From the NCBI GenBank assembly GCA_947568835.1, contig OX387602.1, positions 28,542,633 through 28,606,632 of the forward strand: a stretch of 64,000 nt of DNA, read 5' to 3'. A program made the position numbers and the translations under genes. The notes beneath the pieces were generated by a model. That model saw nothing but the letters and a program-made list of their open reading frames with translations. It was not told the origin of the DNA and did not search any database. Each line of letters starts with the position of its first letter. Position 1 is the first letter of the stretch. The stretch is from Protonemura montana (Eukaryota > Arthropoda > Insecta > Plecoptera > Nemouridae). Positions 11,201-20,200 of the stretch are shown one piece after another.

Positions 11201-14200
11201 CACATGGCCCGGCAAAAACAGTGGGTCGTTAAACCCCCTAATCAATCATTAACCATCTTACGTCTTCCGATCCCTGTGAGCACTTAGATCCTCCACCCAC
11301 AACATTGGTGTATGTTGGGTTGCCACGGGCAAGGGGTAGTCTGGGAACCCTAGAGGCGCAGTTTATGAGCTGAGCAAGAGGCGGAGCTTAGAAGCGAATT
11401 TTGTCGGGGACGAGAAAACGTAGTTGAATGCCGGGGACGAGAAAACAGAGGCGCAGTATACGAACCTTGCACGTTTGAAAAATAACTGTCAATCAGGGGA
11501 CGAGAAAACAGAGGCCCAGTTTATGAGCTGAGCAAGAGGCGGAGCTTAAAAGCGAATTTTGTCGGGGACGAGAAAACGTAGTTGAATGCCGGGGACGAGA
11601 ATACAGAGGCGCAGTATATGAACCTTGCAAAGCTTGAGAAATTAAAGTGAATCAGGGGACGAGAAAACAGAGGCCCAGTTTATGTTGCTAGAGGCGCAGT
11701 TTATGTTGATTTGAGGACGAGAATATAGGGGACGAGTTAATAGAGGCGCAGTATATAGTCACCCCTTTATCCAGAGTATTTGAGATCAGCTGACTGGAAC
11801 CTATGCTCTATCTAGGTTATTTGAGATCAGCTGGCTAGATCCTATGCTCTATCCAGGTTATTTGAGATCAGCTGACTAAAACCTATGCTCTATCCAGGTT
11901 ATTTAAGATCAGCTGGCTGGATCCTATGCTCTATCCAGGTTATTTGAGATCAGCTGGCTGGATCCTATGCTCTACTCAGGCAATTTGAGATAAGCTGGCT
12001 GGATCATATGCTCTATCCAGGTTATTTGAGATAAGCTGGCTGGATCATATGCTCTATCCAGGTTATTTGAGATCATCTGACTGAATTCTATGCTCTATCT
12101 AGGATATTTGAGTTCAGTGGTTGGGTTATAGTTCTGTAGTACCAAGAACCTGCTTGGCCTACATTGCGGAGTTCCTCACCTGGTTGCGAGCAGCGTTCTT
12201 CACCATCGGGGGGTCGTTCCAGCCTGGAGGAGCTTCACCAAGACGAGCCACTGGCTGAGGCGTTCCAGAACCTGAGGCTCGCGAAGAATCTGCAAAAAAT
12301 ATCAACATCAACACCTAGGACATCATCCAGCCAATAGAAAAGCGAAACAATTGAATAAAATGACAACCCACCACTGTATCCGTCGTGTGCGAAACCGGCA
12401 TGGCCGTAGCCGGTTTGCGGCGTTGCTGGGCTGGGAGTGTAGAGCGCTGTCTGGGCAAGTGGTACTGGCGCTGGTGCGTACGGATTGGTCATTGGTGCAG
12501 CTACCCCGTAGGGGGAACTAGCCACCGATGGGTCGACCACGTACTTGCCCCGGCTGGCAGAAGACGGTCCACCTGGAGAAGTAGGCAACTGTTAGCACTT
12601 GACTGGAGTCCCTGCTTGGTGCAGTATCTTAACCAGCTGATTACAGCCATGTTTAGCACGCAAAACATGCCACATACAGGTTGAGTCAATCTACAAACAC
12701 AGGCAATACAAAATAATTAAATATGATGGTCAATTATTGGAAGAGTGTAGCAAAGACTCAATTTGGCAACCGAGAAACATGATTTGTTGTGGTGAACAAG
12801 GATGAAGAGGAAGCGCAACTTACCAAAGAATAATTTAGTGCCAGGGGTGCACTTTTAATGTTTTGACGAGTTGCCTATGTCATTAAAATCTCTAACAATT
12901 ACAAAGGCAACTAGCCAAATCGTTAAAATTCTCGGAAATTTCTCGACAAGTGCATCAAGCGACGCCAATTTTCGCCTTTGATAAGTTCTTTCTTTCCTTA
13001 ATCACCACAACAAATGTCCAATCTCTTAGCACCCTACTCACAGAAAAAAAACAAAAGTACAAAGAGAAGCACAAATAAAGAAATAAATAACAATAGAAAA
13101 TACGCTTGGATACAACGCAACACAAATTGAATTCACGAAGCTCAAATATAATACAAGTTAGCAATTGTATAGCTTCGAGAGCTAAGATTGTGGAAGGCAG
13201 AAGAAAATCAGCAGAATCTAAAAAAAATTTCATTTGATACGAGGTGGAGACACTGCTTACTCTAATAGATACAATCTACAATCTATCTACAACATTGTAT
13301 GTACAAAATACTGATAAAATAGATACAATACTATCTATAATCTACACTACTCAGAACATGCGTCGCTACTACATAAAGACTACAGGAAAAAAATCTAAAA
13401 CGAAGAGACCAGAACAACGACGAAGAAGATAGCATGCCATCACATCTTTGATGAAACTCACTCCACTGGGGCGACTGACTTGGGGCAGGAATCCACGAGT
13501 TTTCCAACAAAGCTTGTTCCCTTGTTTGATACGATCGGTAGGAGCCTGGATTAAAGTTACAATCTATGTTAAAACAGAATCTTACTCTAATCAATAACAA
13601 GCTACTCTGTTATGGAAATGCAGCTTCAGCAAACTTGACAGAAGTAACCTGACTTTTCATAAAAAAATAACAATTTGATGGATGAGCAGCCTGGTAAATG
13701 TACCTATTGATTGAAAGCACTGGTATAATATGTTTCACTTACACACTTTTGTAAAAGTAAAGTTACATTTATCATTATGAGTTTTCAGTTCGTAATAGAT
13801 GCCAGCCAGTTGATACAAGAGCACTGCTTTTAGCACCCAGTCAGTCGACTTATAACCGTTAGCCAAACACAAAACTAGAAACGGAGCTAGGCTGAAAAAA
13901 TGTGCAGCCGAACCGGGATACAAACCATGGGCATCTCAATTGCCGATCAGTTGCTCTACCAACTAAGCTATCGTGGCCCACAGATTGATCCCGGGTTTGT
14001 ATTACGGTTCGTTTACGGATTTTTCAGCCTGGTTCCGCTTCAATCCTTTGTTTGGAGGTTTCGACTCCCTTGTGGAAGCACGAAAATCCTGCAAAAACAA
14101 GACAGCGCATGGCATGGCTAGCGCCAGTCTTACCGAGTGCCCCGGTACTGGCGCTGGCATTGTGATAAGAAGTGGCGCTAGCTGCAGGGCTGCCACCGAG

Positions 14201-17200
14201 GTAGGAGGTTGCGCTGGCAGCTGTGCCAGGGTAAGAGATTCCTCCAGCCGGAGGTGGATGCGCCGGAGCGTATGTGGAGACTGGGGGCTGTACTGGTGCT
14301 GGAGTAAACATCGGTGCTGGGTTGAACGATGGCGCTGATGTCGGAGCGTAGGCGGCGCTTGAACGGCGCTGGAAATACGGGCCAACAAGTTAGTGTGTTC
14401 CATCAAAACATAGGATACCAGAGCAAAGGCCGATAGCTCTTAAAGAATACAAAAATATATATACACATGATTGCCAATTGATAGTTTTAATTCTGTTCAC
14501 GGAAAGAGGAAGGAAGGATCATGAATTATCGTGGCTGAACAAGCTGGTTGATTACCCAAGCGGCTGAAGTGTTGTTAAGCTTACCAAACAATCAACTGGG
14601 GTACAACTCTGCATTTACACCAACCAACTTTTTAACTTCAGGAAGTTGCATTCATTCTTTCCTCTTCTCCATCACTAAAACCTGCCATTAGCACTCTCAC
14701 CATTAATGCCTTAGATAGATTAACCACTGAGTTACACAAGGAGGGGTTCTGCACTCACCGGCTCTTGGTGGAACGTGGTGTTGCTTTGGGAATGCCTTGC
14801 GGGCCGCGCCTGGTTCCGGGACGTCTGCTGCTGTGCCGGAGCCCGGCCCAGGGTTTGGTACAATCGGTCGTGTAATTGCGCCATCCGGTTCTGAGAAACA
14901 AGCCCACCGTCCATCATCATTCAGTCACGAAACAATAGCGTTGTAGAATAGTTGAAATGATAGTTGAAAGAGCAGAGTACGGGTAAGGAATGATACTCTT
15001 TTGTTATTTATACTTTTTCTGGTATACTAGCATAAAGTAACAACTTTGCCTCCCTATAACCCCATTGCAGGTCATGTAGCTTTCTTTTGATACAAATCGA
15101 TAAAATTTGACTGCTACAAGTAAACAGCTAGCTCGAACCTTACCATATTCATTTTGTAACAAGACTAAAGCTAAAAATATCAAGCAGAGTGTCCAGACGG
15201 ACTGGATCAATTCTAGCGACCATTTGGTGTCAAGAACAAGCCAACTGCTAAGTACTTTAAAGTGCCACACTCACGTTTGTGCCTAGTCTGTTGCCGTCGT
15301 TGCCATACTGAGCGGACCCCAGGAATCCCAGGGCCGTGTCAAGAAGGCCTTGAGAGGCCAGCAGGGCGGCATAGCGAGCAAGCAGATCCTCCAGCTTGTC
15401 AGAAACACGTAAGTCACGGCCCTGGTTCTCGGCAAGCTTGCGCACGAGAATCACCAGCTCAACCAGCTCCTGAAACGTTGGAGGTGTTACAGCAAAATTT
15501 TTGTGCCTTACCAAATTTTATGGCTGGGATAAGGTTATATGAAAAATTTGTCTGCAAGATAAATGTTATTTATATGTATTTTCTGTACATTGTATATTGT
15601 TTGTGATATATATTATCTATGTTAATACATGATGATTTCATAGCTCATCAACTTGAACACTGAAGGCATCAGGAAGTTTTCATGCCAAAGAACTTCTAGC
15701 CTTACATCCCAAATACAATTTAAACTCAGTTTGTAGAAAACTTGCCTGGAGCTGATCAGGGGAGCTGATGTCAAAGCTGGTCGGCCAGCAGTCCATCAAC
15801 TTGTCAATGCTAGCGGCACAGATGTAGCACAGAGCGGCGTTGAACAACTGCGGTGGCACGGCCTCGTGCTCGAGTCGCTGGCCGAGCTGGTCTGTAATGG
15901 CGCGTCAATTGAGTTAAAAAAGTAGTCATACCGATTGGCATTCACTATGGACTTCGTTTGTAGGTCAGAGAGATCTGAATTAGTTACGGAAAACAGATTT
16001 CAGGACTTGAGAGCAAGGAAGTTACTAGCATTAAAGATGCACTTGTCGTCATGGACCCAAATTTAAAACGTGGTATTCTTCTCGTCACATCCACGAGTTT
16101 GTTTCCTTGAAGCCTACACAAGCCACTGAACTGGCTAATCATTTCTGTAAGAGATCGCTGTCCAAGTCTCACCGCAAAGCGTTGGCAGATCATTGGTGTT
16201 GGCGTGGGTGATGATGGCGGCCAGCGCTTCCTTCCACGAGTCGATGCTGCAAGAGCGGACCACCTGTGTCCAGTCTTCTGTCACCACTGCACTGATCAGC
16301 GAGTTCAGTCCGTTTTGTGATCGCTGGAACACATTTGACAAATCGACCCATTAACTTGCAGTTTCTTCGAAGCCTCGACTCTTTCAGCGACAATCAGAAG
16401 AAAACGGTATAAATAATTAGAAGGGGAGATACTTTCAAACATTGCTATCAATTTGTGTGGTTATTACTTATATTTTAATTTTGATTACTGTCGGATTGTT
16501 GTACTTTTACTTTCATAAAATAACTTTCAAGTTTCAGCAATCACACCAATGCACAATAAAATTGTAATAAATAAGTAAAATCATAGGTAATTAACCTGGA
16601 AATATTGGAACTGCGTTCTGGCCAGCAAATCAGGCCCGCCGGTCATGGCCAGTATGATTGCATCCGCATATCGTTCATATTCGAGGCAGAGGTCAACAGC
16701 CGCCTCTGTGTTTCCAAGCAAGAGGGCGCAGGAGATGAGTCCGCTCACATCTGCCACAAAATAAACGCGGTCAAACACTGCTGTCGCTCAATTGACGCAC
16801 GTTTCATTTAAAATTGATTTCACACTAAATTTCAGCATTTCAAGATCATAAATTAGTTCAATGACACACTTCGGTGAACAACATTAACTTAAAAGCAAAA
16901 CAGATAGGAGGTAACTCACCGTTGCCAACCTTTATCTGGTAGTGGTCTTTTTCGGGAGTAGCCTTTGCCGAAACTGCTCTGGATTGGGCGGTAAGATCTT
17001 GGAAGAAATCCTGAAAAAGATAAGTAGCGTTCAAAAGACCTGATACGAACTGATGAATGCATTATATTGCTGTTTAAATAACATTTCAAAAGCCTCAAAA
17101 TATGCAGTATTTTGCAGTAAATACAGTATATTCCTGCATGAAACTAGTATTTTAGTAAGTTTTTGTTCCTTTTTTTATAAGGTATTTAGTTTAGCAGTAG

Positions 17201-20200
17201 GTAGCAAGGTCCAGGAGCAAAATGCTAGCGGAAATATTCTTACGTTGGTGTCAGCTCCTAGATCGGGTGATTCGTCTTCACCGTCGCCGTTCTAAATGAT
17301 GGGACCAAAGGGTTCGGTTAAAACACACAACAGGTCACAACAGGTCACAACAGCTATGTACAGACTATTGTTTAGTTAAGTTGGTACCAACAGTTAATTT
17401 AAAAGAGAACTAACTATTGACTATCATATTGTTTGAATAGAGGAATTAAATGCAAGCTAAACCATTCATTGCACACGAGTTAAAGGCATATTGCTTCGAC
17501 ATGGTGGTAAATATTGCTTTCAGTTTATTGATAGGGAATAATTATGTTTCACGATTACGCTTACGGAAATCTATGCATTGGAAATTGGAATTACGACTAC
17601 AGGGTGATGAGTAACTAACGAGGCAACACTTTATTCTTGGCTGTGTCTGAAACTATAGAAAAAATACCACGCTAGCTGTGCTTGCTATTTGCTTACTAAC
17701 GTTGCTCATTTTTTCTGCAAGTAGCAAAGTAGCGTAAGGTTATGATCAAACGGACACCATTCAGCAGCACAAGGATAATGCCGGGTAAACGGCAAACACC
17801 AGTGTTAACATACCTGTAGACTTTCCATGCCCTCGGTGATGGATCTAACGTCGGAGTGGGCGTTTGCTGGCTTAATCATCTTCAGCTGGAACAATAGTTG
17901 GTATGATTTTGAGAACATTTTCGCTATTTTACTAAAAATATTAAAAGAAAAGTTCAAAGGAAAAGTTTTTCTTTATACTAACTACAGTGAATTTTTTTAA
18001 GTATTATAGTCTTGGATCTAGCTTATGCCAACACTGCAAATATGAGTTACTAACCTTTTCATTGAGAGTTTCTTGGCTGAATCCAAGCGTGCCGATGAGC
18101 TGGACACGTGGGTCAGCGGAGAATCCTGCGTGTACGCATTCCCAAGCAGCCTTCTTCGGCAGACTAGGTGCTTCCCCTGCTCGGGCCTGGCAGAAGTAGG
18201 CCATCGCCTCGGACCCAGCCGCCAGCGCGGTTTCAAACTGAGCTACTCTGTCCACCAGTGAGCGCTCTGTTACTACCTGGCTGACTGTAACCTCGCGAGG
18301 ACTGTCCGTACCAAAGTGAAGCAGCTTGCCTCCAAACTGTCCACGGGATAAACACAGGCCATTAGCATTCAAATTGTCTGTAATTTTCCAACATTTAGGA
18401 TTCACGGATCGCCGATCGCTTGTCGCCAGTGCAAGCTGCAGTAGCCAGGTCCTTATTATGCTAGGGCATTGCTAGAATCCCTGCATTCAATCAATTTCTT
18501 ATCGACTATCGTATTCTACTTTTTGCAGAGATTCTACTGTGGCATTGGTCTTAAAAGCAATTGTGAGATGACGAACAATGAACGACAAAGATATCTTTCT
18601 CACTGATTTGAATGTGACCCTTAGCATGTATTATTGTAAATATTCATGCAATAATTGTCCTTATGAGAAGGAAAACTTTTGAGAAGCCTATACTCACGGC
18701 AAAGGAGGCTCTGCATGGCCGCATGAGCCACTGCGGCGCTTTCTTCAAGTGGATCGACACTTGTTGCTGTTGCTGACATGCAGGTGCTTGCGCATATGGG
18801 TCCATGCCAGGGAAAGAGTCAGCGATCTGCAACGACCGATAGCTATAAGGTTCCCTTGCGTAGAAAACAGCGGGTTACACATGAGTGAGCAACTGGCCTC
18901 ATCAGGGACATTATGTAAAACGCCAATTTTTGTTTTCAGTGCAAATTAAAAAAAAAAAAAAATCTGCCAAATTTTAGCAGATGATTTGAAGAGGGTTATT
19001 TTCAAGTATTATTTGTTGTGGTGAAAAAGGAAAGAGAGAGAGGGCGCAACTTACCGGAGAAGAGAACAGGCGTCTCGAGAAATAACTAGAATTACCGAGA
19101 ATTTTTACATTGCGGTGTGTTGCCTTAATGTTTGAGCTGTCTTGGGAATTCAAGAAATTTCTCCACAAGTGCACCATGCAACGCCAATCATCTTCTCAGA
19201 AAAGTAGCGTTCTTTTTTTCTATCCTTCTTCACCACAACAAATATCCAGCCACTTGGCACCCTACTAGCATTTCTATTATTCTGTCAATTTTCTGCCCTG
19301 AGCAAGCTCCGACAGTCCAAGTTAGCTCGTCGAAATGACCAATCTTAACTTGCACATCAGAAATGCAGTACCTTGTTGCTGGTCTGTGCCTGGCTTTGCC
19401 CGCCCATAAGAGAGTGGATGCTGAACTTAGCGTCGGAGCTGGCGCACGCCATGATGGCCGGGTTCCGCGGACACCACGACACGTCGTAGTTCCACTGTCC
19501 GCCGGCGGCAAACTCACAGAGGATCTCTCCGCCCTGAAACACGCCGTCAGAAATGCATTGTCGCCTCAAGAGAGTTTGGTTGTGGAGCGGACAGAAAAAT
19601 GTAGAGCCTGAAGAAGACCTGTCCCATGTTGCGGTTGTAGCCTTCGTCTGTTCTTCTCTACTACCATAACGGTAATGTTCAAATGCCTGCGCAAAAAATA
19701 GCTATCAACCGACTACTTAACCCTAATAAATGGGAAATGCTCATAGGCGAAGTCACCGTCGTTTAGAATGTTATAACACTTTATTTTGTTATATCTTGCA
19801 AATGACTTGCATTTGAAACTGGTTTACGCGCAATAAATCTTTATTAATGCTAATCTCAGCGGTTAATATACTTATTTATCAATATTTTGAGTCGTAATTA
19901 CTTCATTTTAGAGATTTGATAAAAAAAAACGGCCGCAAGCGCAATCGGGTATCATCCTCCGTTACTACGAGTTGCCGGCTTGTTCGCTCCGCAGAAAGCT
20001 TAACATTAACGTTGGGTCTCTGACTAAACCTACACACTCAACGGTATTACAGAAAAGGGCTCAAGAATTGAACTGTGACCTACCTGCTGGTCGCTGTTGG
20101 GATTCCAGCAGACGACGCTCTGGTCTTTGCCGCAGGTGAGCAGCATATTGGGGTCGTGACGGCTCCAGGCAATCGATAAAACTCCACTGAAAGCCAACCA

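Larger units (their letters stand above)
2218..11757. mobile_element. Composite foldback-like element bounded by long inverted repeats
   Basis: The two ends are long inverted repeats: 2324-2736 on the left is nearly identical to the reverse complement of 11268-11681 on the right, and both extend outward into more diverged copies of the same motif ending in ATATACTGCGCCTCTAT. The arms are themselves built of repeated blocks (CTGCGCCTCTGTTTTCTCG, GTCCCC, CTCCGCCTCTTGCTCAGC). Long inverted repeats made of internal tandem repeats are the hallmark of foldback-type DNA transposons. No transposase frame was recognised in the interior, which instead carries a LINE, 5S-like modules and smaller inverted repeats. 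CTTTATCCGG on the left and CTTTATCCAG on the right flank the ends and could be a degenerate target-site duplication, although they also belong to the surrounding 41-bp repeat. Two independent inverted insertions are an alternative. Confidence 0.65.
12180..14890 (-). other. Sec31: Sec31 proline-rich disordered region, exons 17-21
   Basis: Residues 769-1022, low-complexity and rich in Pro, Ala, Ser, Gln and Tyr. Exon 17 (14759-14890) has [14 protein letters not shown] then a Gln/Arg-rich tail. Exon 18 (14134-14368) has [18 protein letters not shown] and repeated ATSY motifs. Exon 19 (13462-13545) is short and least certain, supported by phase and by [12 protein letters not shown]. Exon 20 (12372-12572) reads [17 protein letters not shown]. 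Exon 21 (12180-12289) ends with [15 protein letters not shown], the conserved GWNDPP peptide. In other species this linker binds Sec23 and stimulates Sar1 GTP hydrolysis; that role here is inferred from family knowledge. Confidence 0.85.

Noticed and set aside
11770-12120. CRISPR-like regular repeat
   Set aside because: Units are directly adjacent with no unique spacers, and the DNA is eukaryotic.
14002-14406. 134-codon minus frame overlapping Sec31 exon 18
   Set aside because: Same strand but wrong frame; the frame encoding the Pro/Ala/Tyr-rich linker keeps phase with the exons on both sides.
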